From positions 4,774,001-4,838,000 of the forward strand of contig NZ_CP050451.1 of assembly GCF_014171595.1 (NCBI RefSeq): a DNA stretch of 64,000 bases, given 5' to 3'. The notes under the pieces were generated by a model. It was given only the letters and a program-made list of their open reading frames with translations, had not been told where the DNA came from and searched no databases. The translations under genes and the position numbers were made by a program. Source of the DNA: Massilia sp. Se16.2.3 (lineage in GTDB: Bacteria; Pseudomonadota; Gammaproteobacteria; Burkholderiales; Burkholderiaceae_D). This document shows, piece by piece, positions 55,046-63,881 of the stretch. Positions within the stretch are counted from its first letter, which is position 1; each line of letters opens with the position of its first letter.

Positions 55046-55371
55046 TCAGGCGTCCAGCCCCATTCGACTGACGAGTTCATCAAGAACCACTTCTCTATCA
55101 GTGATATCCCAAGCCTTAAGAAGCCCGCAAAGCGACTCAGCTTTCCACGCGTCGTCCGCGCATGAGTAGCTATCGAGCTTGGCATCACATCAGTCCATGT
55201 CAGCACTCCACCTATCTCTTTCTTAAGCTCGAGGACATAAGCTTCGAATGAGTCGAGTTCAAAAGTAGGCCAATCGTTGATTGCTGAGGCTAACGCTCCA
55301 GCAATTCTGCGGGTGGCAGAAGGTTGCGACTTATCATCGGCAAGTTCTTCCAGTTTGCTCAGCGTCGTCAT
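55046..55371 (-). CDS. Small unknown protein (one frameshift)
   Basis: About 108 residues after repair. The N-terminus MTTLSKLEELADDKSQPSATRRIAG, then ELDSFEAYVLELKKEIGGVLTW in one frame. After about 55185 the frame two bases further on is more protein-like: DAKLDSYSCADDAWKAES, LCGLLKAWDITDREVVLDEL, VSRMGLDA, stop at 55046. The unshifted frame continues as an implausible basic, aromatic stretch. Looks like a small immunity-type or regulatory helical protein. No family recognised. Confidence 0.5.
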
Positions 55372-55413
55372 TCAAAAACAAAATTATCCATTGAGGTTTC
55401 GTCTGCTCCTGGC

Positions 55414-55496
55414 CCGATAGCGGACGCGCGGAATAGCTCAGTGTACGTTGCTGTTGCCATCAAGACAAGCAAGTGATTTGGCTGGGACGTCTGCGT
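55414..55496. repeat. Dispersed repeat, copy B (partner at 9396-9479)
   Basis: Shares the 17-base core CGGAATAGCTCAGTGTA and the downstream ACAAGCAAG and GCT-GG-CG--CTGCG blocks with copy A. Located in the 196-base gap between the small unknown gene and imuB. No gene or cloverleaf is visible in the gap. Confidence 0.5.
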
Positions 55497-55567
55497 ATCC
55501 AGCTTTGACTACAGGCCAGGCACGGCCCACCCAAAGGCCCATGGCGACATAGGTAACGCCAAAACGC

Positions 55568-57048
55568 TCACCCAAACAAACCATGCAAAAACCATCTCGG
55601 CTCGGCATCCTCGCCCGCGCCGACGATGCGCTCGCGATACACCCAATACAGCGTATGGTCCTGCCCCTCGGCGATGAAATAATCGCGCGTCTGCGTGCCG
55701 CTCCACCAGCCGGCTTCGATGCGCTCGGGCGTCGAGGCCATTTTCAGCGGCGAGCCATAAAACGGACGGTGATTGCGCATCAGGAGCGCGATGGGTTTGG
55801 CGAGGATCCAGGTCGGGCGCGGCAGGCTCTGGACATCCGGCGGCATCTGGGCGTCGCGCGCTGCCTGGCGTACCTTCTGCTGCACGGGCACCCAGCTGTT
55901 GGCCACCTCCGGTCGATAATCGGCCTGGGGCAGCGCCTGCAGGACGTTGTCGGGCCCGAGCCTGGCCACCAGCAGTTCGAGCATGCGCACCCGGTCTTCC
56001 TCGGTGCCGCCCGGCTCGGGAAACAGCGATTCGCTCGGCGGCGCCATCGGCTGCAACTGCGCCGCATCCAGCGCGAGGCCGATGACGGGGCTTCCAGCAC
56101 CAGCTTGGCCAGCCGCTCCTTCAGCAAGCGGATCAGATGCTCGTCGCGCCAGGTCGGTTCGCCCGGGCGACATCGACGGCGGTGGGCGCGCGCGCCACCC
56201 TGCCCCGCTCGTGTTCGAGCAGCAGTGTGATGCGCTCGACCGCCAGTTGGCGCGCGCACAGCCAGCCGGTCAGTTGCTGCACCAGGCGCTCGGCGCCGGC
56301 CAGGCAGGCATCGGCGCTCTCGATGCGGTCGAACAGTTCGATCTTCGCGTGGAACACGGTGGGCGCCTCGACCCATTCGAACAGTTCCGGCGCCATGCCA
56401 TAGGCGGCATCGAGCATGTCGAGCAGGGGGCCGGCCGCAGCGCCGCTGCAGGCCGGACCGGGGCAGGCGCCGCAGCGCGGCCAGGTCGGCACAGCCGATG
56501 CCTTCGAACCAGCTGGCATAGGCGCGCGCGGGCGGCGGCAGGGTGGCGGGCAGGCGGTCGAGCCGGCGCGTGAGCGCATCGATCGTCAGGACCCGCCCCG
56601 CGCGGCGCCGTGCCAGCATCCAGCTGCCGCGCGCGGTGGGCGCGCAACTGAGGTAGCCGGAAAAACCCAGCGCGCGCAGGCTGGCGCGCACGCGCCGGCA
56701 CAGGGCGCGGATGCCGCCGAACAGGCGCAGGCTGGCGCCGATGTCGATGAGGAGGGTCGCTTCCTCGGCCTGCGCCACCTGCGGCGTGTACTGCAGCAGC
56801 GCCATTGCCACCGCGTGCAGGGCTTCGGCTTCGCGTTCGGGCGAGCGCTCGACAATGCGCGCCTCGGGCATGAGCATCAGGACGCCGCCGCGGCGCATGC
56901 CGAGGGTGACGCCGGCCGCGCGCGCCGCCGGGGACGCCGCCAGCACGCGCTCGTGCTCGAGCACGACGCAACCGGTGTCACTGCACCAGTGCGGGCTGAA
57001 CACCTCGAGCGGCAGCTGGGGCAAATACAGGCCGATCCACAGACGCAT
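55568..57048 (-). CDS. imuB: ImuB, Y-family polymerase-like mutasome protein (three frameshifts)
   Basis: About 493 residues. N-terminus MRLWIGLYLPQLPLEVF and EEATLLIDIGASLRLFGGIRALC, where the catalytic acidic residues of true Y-family polymerases are replaced, as in other ImuB proteins. C-terminal part: LLMRNHRPFYGSPLKMASTPERIEAGWW, then RDYFIAEGQDHTLYWVYRER, typical ImuB. It scaffolds DnaE2 and the beta clamp in SOS translesion synthesis. Breaks near 56445, 56160 and 56090 divide it into four pieces that together cover the whole family; short G/C runs sit at each. It overlaps or abuts imuA. Confidence 0.85.
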
Positions 57049-57685
57049 GACGTTGGAACACGATAGGGTTAAGGGGCAGGAACAGCGGCGCATCGCGCTG
57101 CGGTCCCCGGCGTTTGACGAAGCTGATGTCGAGTCCGCCGGGAGCGGGGCGCAGCGACAGGCGCAGGGGAGCCGGCGAGGAATCTTGCGCGCTGGCGAGC
57201 GGACGCATCATGAAGAACAGGGTTTCGCCGCATTGGGCCGCCAGGTGCAGGCGGCGCAGGCTTTCTCCTCTTGCGTGGTTGGCCCAGAACAGCAACGCGC
57301 CACAACTGCCGCTGCGCAGCACCTGCTCGGCCGCCCACAGCGCATCGGCCCCGCGGCTGGTGCGCAGCCAGATCAGCTGGGAAGGCGGCACGCCGAGCGC
57401 GGCCAGCGCCAGCGCCTGGGGCGTATGGGGCGGCTGCAGCAGCACGATGCGCCGCCCGGTCGCCGCCGCCAGGGCCGGGCGCAGCAGGCGCATTTCGCCG
57501 ATGCCGGGCTGTTGCAGGAGCAGATCGACCAGGGTGCCGACCGGCCAGCCGCCTCCGGGCAGCTGGCTCGACAGGGCCGCATGACCGGTATCGACACAAC
57601 GCGTACCTGCCCGCGCCAGTTGCGAAGCGCGCCAGAGCGAAGGGTGCAAATCTTCCGGCGCGGCAAGATTTTGTGAACAAGACAT
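56978..57685 (-). CDS. imuA: ImuA, RecA/SulA-like mutasome protein
   Basis: 235 residues. WPVGTLVDLLLQQPGIGEMRLLRPALAA and GRRIVLLQPPHTPQALALAALG, then RGADALWAAEQVLRSGSCGALLFW, the RecA/SulA-like core of ImuA, and the C-terminal LRPAPGGLDISFVKRRG. It works with ImuB and DnaE2. The last 30 codons (LNPIVFQRH...) overlap imuB by 71 bases and look unlike the family. If one base were missing near 57080, it would end instead at 57069, 20 bases before imuB. A LexA-like box lies 21-36 bases upstream of ATG 57685. Confidence 0.9.
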   Translation of the reverse strand: MSCSQNLAAPEDLHPSLWRASQLARAGTRCVDTGHAALSSQLPGGGWPVGTLVDLLLQQPGIGEMRLLRPALAAATGRRIVLLQPPHTPQALALAALGVPPSQLIWLRTSRGADALWAAEQVLRSGSCGALLFWANHARGESLRRLHLAAQCGETLFFMMRPLASAQDSSPAPLRLSLRPAPGGLDISFVKRRGPQRDAPLFLPLNPIVFQRHASVDRPVFAPAAARGVQPALVQ

Positions 57686-57705
57686 GATAGAGAGAATGCA
57701 AAGTA

Positions 57706-57721
57706 CTGGATGGATGTACAG
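57706..57721 (-). promoter_or_regulatory. LexA-like (SOS) box of imuAB
   Basis: Minus strand CTGTACATCCATCCAG: CTGT-N8-CCAG, one mismatch from CTGT-N8-ACAG. Position and orientation match the box of dnaE2, supporting joint SOS control. Confidence 0.7.
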
Positions 57722-57867
57722 TACTCGCTCGTTCAGCTTTTGACAAGATGTGTATCTTGCGTGCGCGCGTGACTTAACGTTGGCGCTTGATGTTGCTTAA
57801 GCGTTGCGAAGCTGTGTCCTCGAGATTGCTGGCGTACTCCGCTCTCGCCTACCCGTTCATTTTCTTG

Positions 57868-57895
57868 TTGACAAGCAAATTTCCAGTGCTACTAT
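57868..57895 (+). promoter_or_regulatory. Strong sigma-70 promoter of the padR-natAB operon
   Basis: TTGACA (57868-57873), 16-base spacer, TACTAT (57890-57895). This is the best sigma-70 match I found in the window. It lies 79 bases before the PadR start. Confidence 0.8.
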
Positions 57896-57905
57896 GTCGT
57901 TACCC

Positions 57906-57956
57906 GATATATCGGGATTCAATGCATCGGCACCAGATGTATCGGATGTCAATGCA
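57906..57956 (+). promoter_or_regulatory. Direct repeats, probable PadR operators
   Basis: Two 21-base repeats, 57906-57926 and 57936-57956, 30 bases apart start to start. Common core: GAT-TATCGG--T-CAATGCA. They cover the start point and leader just after the -10 box, a position where bound repressor would block transcription. Confidence 0.6.
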
Positions 57957-57973
57957 GATAATGAGGAGCGCAC

Positions 57974-58318
57974 ATGGCAGTCAACGAGTATTCGAAATAC
58001 CTTCCCTTGTCCGAGGCGACCTATTACATCCTGGTCGCCCTCGACGAACCCCTGCATGGCTACGCCATCATGCAAAAGGTCGAGGCGATGAGCGAAGGCA
58101 CGGTGGTCATCGGGCCGGGCACCCTGTACGGCGCCTTTACCACGCTGGAAAAGCAGGGCCTGATCGCGATGGTCAAGGAAGAAGCACGCCGCAAGTCCTA
58201 TGCCCTCACGGACCGCGGGCGGGATGTGCTGGCGGAACAACTGCGTCGTTTGGACATCATGGTTCGCAGTGGCAAAGAGGCCGCTGCGTCGTCGTCGAAA
58301 AAGGAAGGTGGGGTATGA
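57974..58318 (+). CDS. PadR-family transcriptional regulator
   Basis: 114 residues. LSEATYYILVALDEPLHGYAIMQKVEAMSEG and VIGPGTLYGAFTTLEKQGLIAMVKEEARRKSYALTDRGRDVL form the PadR winged helix with the family signature G-T-L-Y. A basic, Ser-rich end follows. PadR proteins usually sense drugs or phenolics and repress a neighbouring exporter. Here the target is its own operon via the direct repeats upstream. Its stop overlaps the next start (ATGA). Confidence 0.93.
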   Translation: MAVNEYSKYLPLSEATYYILVALDEPLHGYAIMQKVEAMSEGTVVIGPGTLYGAFTTLEKQGLIAMVKEEARRKSYALTDRGRDVLAEQLRRLDIMVRSGKEAAASSSKKEGGV

Positions 58319-58839
58319 AGGATCAACTGGTTAGCAAATTCAAGTATTTCTGGGACGATGACGACTACCTGATCGAACGCTGGCTGGAAGACATGGCGCG
58401 CCAGGGCCTGCACCTGCAGGGCGTGGACTCCCTGCGCACCCGCTTCGTCTTCCAGCGCGGCGAGCCGATGGAGATGACCTACCGGCTCGATTTCCAGATG
58501 AATACCGTGTCGCCGGACTATCTCCAATTGTTCGCCGACGCCGGCTGGGAGCGTGTCGATACATCGTTCGGCTGGCAGTTCTGGCGCGCCCCGGCGCAAG
58601 CCGGGCGCACGCGCGAAATCTTTACCGACACCGAATCGCGCATCGCCAAGTACCAGCGCCTGCTGGGCTTGTTTGGCATCTGCTATGGGCTCTATTTCAT
58701 CACGATGGTCAACAAGGGCGCGCGCGCGTGGGATACGCTTTTCGAGATCGCCCTCAATCTGGTCATGATGGCCGTCGGTGTCTATGCGACGGTGCGCCTG
58801 GTAGTGCGCATACGCAAGCTGCGCAATCCCGAGTCTTAG
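58315..58839 (+). CDS. DUF2812 membrane protein
   Basis: 174 residues. DUF2812 core: KFKYFWDDDDYLIERWLEDMARQGLHLQGV, F-x-x-x-x-P-x-x-x-x-Y-R-L-D-F, and the aromatic block AGWERVDTSFGWQFWRAP. Two C-terminal membrane helices (about 123-140 and 146-166). DUF2812 genes sit next to PadR regulators in many bacteria, presumably as a partner in sensing. The ATG overlaps the padR stop. Confidence 0.88.
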   Translation: MKDQLVSKFKYFWDDDDYLIERWLEDMARQGLHLQGVDSLRTRFVFQRGEPMEMTYRLDFQMNTVSPDYLQLFADAGWERVDTSFGWQFWRAPAQAGRTREIFTDTESRIAKYQRLLGLFGICYGLYFITMVNKGARAWDTLFEIALNLVMMAVGVYATVRLVVRIRKLRNPES

Positions 58840-58918
58840 GGCAAGGCCGGCGGTGCCAGCAGCCGCCACGCATCTTCCAGCTGATCCTCAGCTAATCCAG
58901 CTCTTCAAGGAGTTTCAA

Positions 58919-60346
58919 ATGAAATCCCGGATTTCATGGGCGCTGCTCGCCCTGATGTTTTGCCTGCCCGGCCTGTCGCAGGCGGCCATGGCGCCAGGGC
59001 GCGACTGCCACCTGCCCGGCAGCCAGGAGTCCTTGCGCTGCCATGCCATCGCGGTTTCGCTCGACCCGCAACGCCAGGATGGCACCCAGCTCCAGCTGCA
59101 TGTGACGGTCGCGCCGGCGTTTCGCCAGGGCGCAAGCAAGGATCCCCTGTTCGTGCTGGCGGGCGGGCCAGGCCAGGCCGGCTCGGACCTGGTGGCGCTG
59201 CTCGGCCCCGTCTTCCAGCGCGTGCGCGCCACCCGCGACATCGTCTTCATCGACCAGCGCGGCACCGGCCTGTCCGGCAAGCTGCGCTGCCCTGGCGCCC
59301 CCGTCGGCGAAGCCACCAGCGACGCCGCACTGCATGCCGCCTTCGCGCGCTGCATCGGCACCCTGCCGCATCCCCTCGGGTTCTATACCACCGCGCATGC
59401 GGCGCACGACCTCGAACGGGTGCGCCTGGCGCTGGGCTATGGCAAGGTGAACGTCTTCGGCGGCTCCTACGGCACCCGTCTCGGACAGAGCTATGCGCGC
59501 AGCTATCCCGGCAGCGTGCGCGCGCTCATCCTCGACGGCGTCGCCGCTCCCGAACGTGTGATTCCGGTCGCTGCCGCAAGCGCCCAGCGCGCGCTGGACG
59601 GTGTGTTCGCTCGCTGCGCGGCCGACGCGGCCTGTGCCGACGCCTTCCCCGGCCTGCGCGCCGAGTTCGATACCTTGCTGGCGCGCGTGAATGCCGGCAG
59701 CGTCACGCTAGCGTTCGCCCATCCGCGCACGGCGCAGCCCACCCGCCTGCCGCTGTCGAACATGCACTTCGTGTACACGATCCAGCGCAGCCTGTATTCG
59801 GCGCGCGACAGCCATCGCCTGCCTTACCTGATCCACAGTGCCCATCAGGGAAACTGGGGGCCTTTCCTCGCGCGCAGCCATGCCGACACCGATTATTCGC
59901 CGGAGGGCCCGCTCGCCATGCCGCTGCTCGTGGCCATCCTCTGCGCGGAAGACATCCCGCGCCTGACGCTTGAACAGCGCGAGGCCGACGAGCGCGGCTC
60001 CTTCCTGCGCGGCCATGCGCAGCGGCTCGCCGCGCTCTGTCCGCTGGCCGGGGTATCCGCCGCTGCGACGCCCCCGAACACGCCCATCCACGCCCCCGTC
60101 CTGCTGCTCTCCGGCGCACTCGACCCGGTCACGCCGCCCGACGGCGCCACCAGCGCCGCCAGGACCATGACGCATGCGCAGCACCTGGTTGCGCGCCATG
60201 CCGCCCACGGCGTCTCAAACCTGGGCGACACGCCACGGCTGCTGCGCGCCTTCCTCGACGAACCAACCCGGGCGCTGGACAAGCGCGGCCTGGACGACAT
60301 CCCCCTGCCGCCGTTCCAGCTCGACCACGCCGGCACCCATCCATGA
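58919..60346 (+). CDS. Secreted TAP-like alpha/beta hydrolase
   Basis: 475 residues. Signal peptide SWALLALMFCLPGLSQAAM. LFVLAGGPGQAGSDL (oxyanion loop), VFIDQRGTGLSG, and the nucleophile elbow NVFGGSYGTRLGQSYARSYP. The acid is in LLLSGALDPVTPP and the His in VARHAAHGVSN, with a C-terminal TAP-like domain. Proline iminopeptidase-like or tripeptidyl-type activity is expected. AAGGAG lies nine bases before ATG 58919. Fourth gene type in the operon: it sits between the PadR/DUF2812 pair and the ABC transporter. Confidence 0.88.
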   Translation: MKSRISWALLALMFCLPGLSQAAMAPGRDCHLPGSQESLRCHAIAVSLDPQRQDGTQLQLHVTVAPAFRQGASKDPLFVLAGGPGQAGSDLVALLGPVFQRVRATRDIVFIDQRGTGLSGKLRCPGAPVGEATSDAALHAAFARCIGTLPHPLGFYTTAHAAHDLERVRLALGYGKVNVFGGSYGTRLGQSYARSYPGSVRALILDGVAAPERVIPVAAASAQRALDGVFARCAADAACADAFPGLRAEFDTLLARVNAGSVTLAFAHPRTAQPTRLPLSNMHFVYTIQRSLYSARDSHRLPYLIHSAHQGNWGPFLARSHADTDYSPEGPLAMPLLVAILCAEDIPRLTLEQREADERGSFLRGHAQRLAALCPLAGVSAAATPPNTPIHAPVLLLSGALDPVTPPDGATSAARTMTHAQHLVARHAAHGVSNLGDTPRLLRAFLDEPTRALDKRGLDDIPLPPFQLDHAGTHP

Positions 60347-60356
60347 AGGACGCACC

Positions 60357-61091
60357 ATGATCGAAGCACACGACATCCACAAACGTTTCGGCGCGGTGCA
60401 TGCCCTGTCGGGCGTGAGTTTCCGCGCCGCCGACGGCAAGGCCACTGCGCTGCTGGGCCCGAACGGCGCCGGCAAGACCACGCTGATGCGCACCCTTGTC
60501 GGCCTGCTCGGCCGCGACCGCGGCCAGGTAGCGATCGACGGCATCGACCCGGCCGTCGATCCGCTGGGCGCGCGCCGCCACATCGGCCTCCTGACCGACC
60601 AGTTCGGCCTCTACGAACGCCTGAGCACCCGCGAGTACCTGCGCTATTTCGGCCAGATCAACGGCATGGACAAGGCAGCCATCGCGCGCCGCACCGACGA
60701 GGTGACCGAACTACTGGGCCTGGAAGACATCCCGGACCGCGCTGCCAAGGGCTTCTCGCAGGGCCAGCGCATCAAGGTGGCGCTGGCCAGGACCCTGCTG
60801 CACCGGCCGCGCAACCTGCTGCTCGACGAGCCCACGCGCGGCCTGGACGTGATGAGCACGCGGGCCTTGCGGCGCGCACTGGCGGCCCTGCGCGCCGAGG
60901 GCTGCTGCATCATCCTCGCCACCCACGTGATGCAGGAAGTGACGCAATTGTGCGACGACGTGATCGTCATCGCCCAAGGGCGGACCGTGGCGCAAGGATC
61001 GCCGCAGGAACTGTGCAGGCAAACCGGTATCGCCAGCCTGGAGGATGCCTTTGTCCACCTGGTCGGCACGGAAGAAGGAATCGCAGCATGA
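60357..61091 (+). CDS. ABC transporter ATP-binding protein, NatA-like
   Basis: 244 residues. Walker A GPNGAGKTTLM, Q-loop LLTDQFGLYERL, signature FSQGQRIKVALA (with FSQGQ in place of LSGGQ), Walker B NLLLDEPTRGLD and H-loop ATHVMQE. Sequence fits NatA-type ATPases, which pair with an ABC-2 permease and export sodium or other substrates. The following gene overlaps by four bases. Confidence 0.93.
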   Translation: MIEAHDIHKRFGAVHALSGVSFRAADGKATALLGPNGAGKTTLMRTLVGLLGRDRGQVAIDGIDPAVDPLGARRHIGLLTDQFGLYERLSTREYLRYFGQINGMDKAAIARRTDEVTELLGLEDIPDRAAKGFSQGQRIKVALARTLLHRPRNLLLDEPTRGLDVMSTRALRRALAALRAEGCCIILATHVMQEVTQLCDDVIVIAQGRTVAQGSPQELCRQTGIASLEDAFVHLVGTEEGIAA

Positions 61092-62275
61092 CCCCGCTCT
61101 GGATCGTCGTACTGATGAAGGAATTGCTCGAGGCGCTGCGCGACAGGCGTACGCTGGGCATGTTGCTGATGCTGACCCTGGTCTACCCGGCGGTGATCGG
61201 CCTGATCCTGAAGAACATGATCGCGCGTGGATCGCCCGACGCGAAAGCCGGTATCGAGCTGGTCGTCATCGGCGGCGGGCAGGCGCCGAACCTGCTGGCG
61301 CAGCTGCGCGAGAAAAAGGTGCTCGTCAGCGAGCGCGGTCCGATGATGGCTGCCGACATCAAGACACTGCTGCGCGAGAAGAAGGCCGCCGGCGTGCTCC
61401 GGCTCGGCGCCGAGTTCACCGGCTACTATGCCGAGCTGCGCCCCGCGCCGATCGAGCTGTGGTTCGATTCGTCGATCGAACGGCGCGAGCAGCGCCTCGA
61501 GGTCGAAAAAAACATCCTGCGCGACTACGCCAACGGCATCGCGGGCGCGCGCCTGGAAGCCCGCGGCGTCTCGCCGGTCGTCCTGTCCCCCCTGCGGCTG
61601 GAACGCTACGATACCGGCAGCGACAGCGGCGCTTCCAGCGGCCGCATCGGCACCATGCTGGGCATGTTCTTCGTGCCGGTATTCCTGTTCGGCCTGTCGC
61701 TGGCCATCGACAGCACCGCCGGCGAACGCGAGCGCCGTTCGCTCGAGGTGTTGATGGCCCAGCCGATGCCTGCGCGCGACCTGGTCCTGGGCAAGTGGCT
61801 GGCAGTCTCCCTGCTCGCCGCGCTCGGCCTGGTGGTCGAACTGGTCGTCGCCCACGGCATGCTGTCGACCCTGTCGCTGGAAGAGATCGGCATGTCCTGG
61901 CACCTGGGCCTGCCGATGCTGGCCGCCGTCGTGCTGACCGCGCTGCCCCTGTGCCTGCTGGTGGGCGCGGTCCAGGTGGCGATGGCGATGAACTCCAAAA
62001 CCTTCAAGGAAGCGCAGGCCACCGCCAGCGTCGTCACCCTGCTGCCGATCGTGCCGCTGATCGCCGTTCCCATGCTCGGGCTGGGCACGCAACCGTGGAT
62101 GTACGCGGTGCCGGTGCTGTCGAACCAGGTCATGCTGCAGTCGCTGGCATCGAACCAGGCGCCAGGCCTGCTGCCTTTCCTGCTGACCTGCGTGCCGCCG
62201 CTGCTGGCGGCATGTGGGGCAGCTGCGTTTGCGATGCGCAGGATGCGCAGCGAGCAGTATGTGATGGGGATTTGA
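61088..62275 (+). CDS. ABC-2 permease, NatB-like
   Basis: 395 residues. One N-terminal helix (LGMLLMLTLVYPAVIGLIL), a large extracytoplasmic domain of about 165 residues, then five helices starting GTMLGMFFVPVFLFGLSLAI and including the conserved SLEVLMAQPMPARDLVLGKWLA cytoplasmic loop. This is the NatB architecture. It forms the membrane part of the exporter encoded with the NatA-like ATPase; the substrate is unknown. Last gene of the operon. Confidence 0.93.
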   Translation: MTPLWIVVLMKELLEALRDRRTLGMLLMLTLVYPAVIGLILKNMIARGSPDAKAGIELVVIGGGQAPNLLAQLREKKVLVSERGPMMAADIKTLLREKKAAGVLRLGAEFTGYYAELRPAPIELWFDSSIERREQRLEVEKNILRDYANGIAGARLEARGVSPVVLSPLRLERYDTGSDSGASSGRIGTMLGMFFVPVFLFGLSLAIDSTAGERERRSLEVLMAQPMPARDLVLGKWLAVSLLAALGLVVELVVAHGMLSTLSLEEIGMSWHLGLPMLAAVVLTALPLCLLVGAVQVAMAMNSKTFKEAQATASVVTLLPIVPLIAVPMLGLGTQPWMYAVPVLSNQVMLQSLASNQAPGLLPFLLTCVPPLLAACGAAAFAMRRMRSEQYVMGI

Positions 62276-62323
62276 GACCTTGGCCGGATCTGGTGATCCG
62301 GCTCAAACGCCTGGGATAAAAGT

Positions 62324-62577
62324 TCATCCAGAGCGCTGAACGATAATGTAGAGGTGCTTCTGCGGGTGCTGGTCGAATTCCAGGTGCCTGCACACGCATC
62401 CGGCGTCGCCGATCACCGCGAGCAGCCCGGGTATGCCCAGGCTGCCGTAGTAGACCTCGGGACCCATGGTCGAATCGACATGCTCGGCAGGCGCGTCCAG
62501 CCCGCCGGTCGAGAAAATGAACACGCCTTCACAAGCCTGCCCGTCCCCTCATCAAAGGTGAAATAATAACGCTTCAT
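62324..62577 (-). CDS. Small unknown protein (one frameshift)
   Basis: About 84 residues. ATG 62577 starts MKRYYFTFDE. After GAGGGGA near 62547, one more G joins it to GDGQACEGVFIFSTGGLDA, then VDSTMGPEVYYGSLGIPGLL and HLEFDQHPQKHLYIIV. The restored sequence is consistent with a compact alpha/beta protein. No family recognised. AGGGAAATAATGG precedes the start. Confidence 0.55.
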
Positions 62578-62632
62578 CCATTATTTCCCTGACAATGACC
62601 AGATCCCCTTCACCTGCCCGGGAGCCGCGCCG

Positions 62633-63870
62633 ATGACGACCATCCAGCTGGTCGGCGCCATCCTGTTCGCCTGCGCGCTCGTGCACACCTTCAGCGCCAA
62701 GCTGTTCGAGCGCCTCGCCGACCGCTATCCGCGCCATGAGGGACTGTTCCACCTGCTGGGCGAAGTCGAGGCCGTATTCGGCTTCTGGGCCTTCATCCTG
62801 ATCGTCGCCATGGCCCTGATCAGCGGCGGCGACGCGGCGGTGGAGTATGCCGAGTCGCGCCACTTCACCGAACCGCTGTTCGTGTTCACGGTGATGGTGA
62901 TCGCCGCCTCGCGTCCCATCCTCGACGCCGTCGACGTCCTGCTGCGCACGGTCGCGCGCCTGGCGCCAGTGCGCACCGAGGTGGCGCTGGCCTGGCTCGG
63001 CCTGGGCCTGGTGCCGCTGGCCGGTTCGCTCATCACCGAGCCAAACCGCGATGACGCTGGCGGCCCTGATGCTCGCGCCCGGTGTTCCGCCCCGGCATAC
63101 CGGAGTGGCTGAAGTACGGCGCCCCGGGCGTGCTGTTCGTGAACGTGTCGATCGGCGGCACCCTCACCTCGTATGCCGCGCCGCCGGTGCTGATGGTGGC
63201 CGGTACCTGGGGCTGGGACAGCGCCTACATGCTGGCTCACTTCGGCTGGCGCGCCGCGCTGGCCGTCTTCATCAACGCCAGCGTCGTCACCTTTTTGCTG
63301 CGTCCGCACCTGAAGCCCGCAAGCGGCGAGGCGCGCGAGAGCGTGCCCCTGAAGGTATCGGCGATCCACATGGCCTTCCTGGCCGCGGTGGTGCTGCTGG
63401 CGCACCATCCGGTGCTCTTCCTCGGCCTGTTCCTGCTGTTCCTGGGCTTTACCCAGGCCTATGAACGCCACCAGTCGCCGCTGATCCTGAAGGAAGGCCT
63501 GCTGGTCGGCTTCTTCCTCGCCGGCCTGGTCGTCCTGGGCGGGATGCAGCAGTGGTGGCTGCAGCCGATCGTGTCGAACCTGGGGCCGACCGCCCTGTTC
63601 TTCGGTGCGCTGGCCCTGACGGCAATCACCGACAATGCGGCGCTGACCTATCTCGGCTCCCTGATCGCCGGATTGTCCGAACACGCCAGGTACATGCTGG
63701 TGGCGGGCGCCGTGGCCGGCGGCGGCCTGACCGTGATCGCGAACGCCCCGAATCCGGCCGGCGCCGCGCTCTTGCGGCGCGGCTTCAACGACGAGTCGAT
63801 CGGCACGCTCGGCCTGCTGGCGGGTGCAGCCGGGCCGACGCTGGTGGCGGCACTGTTATTCCTGATCTAA
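62633..63870 (+). CDS. Putative Na+/H+ antiporter (PF07399-like; two frameshifts)
   Basis: About 412 residues with eleven or so membrane helices. IQLVGAILFACALVHTFSAKLFERLA, HEGLFHLLGEVEAVFGFWAFILI, and TEPLFVFTVMVIAASRPILDAVD in the first part. GVLFVNVSIGGTLTSYAAPPVLMVAG and TALFFGALALTAITDNAALTYLGSLI in the second; the Asn/Asp in ITDNAALTYLG are probably transport residues. Breaks near 63043 and 63082 divide the middle (AMTLAALMLAP lies in a third frame). It follows a small unknown gene and ends 11 bases before a hepT-like gene. Confidence 0.85.
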
Positions 63871-63881
63871 AAGGAGAAGGC

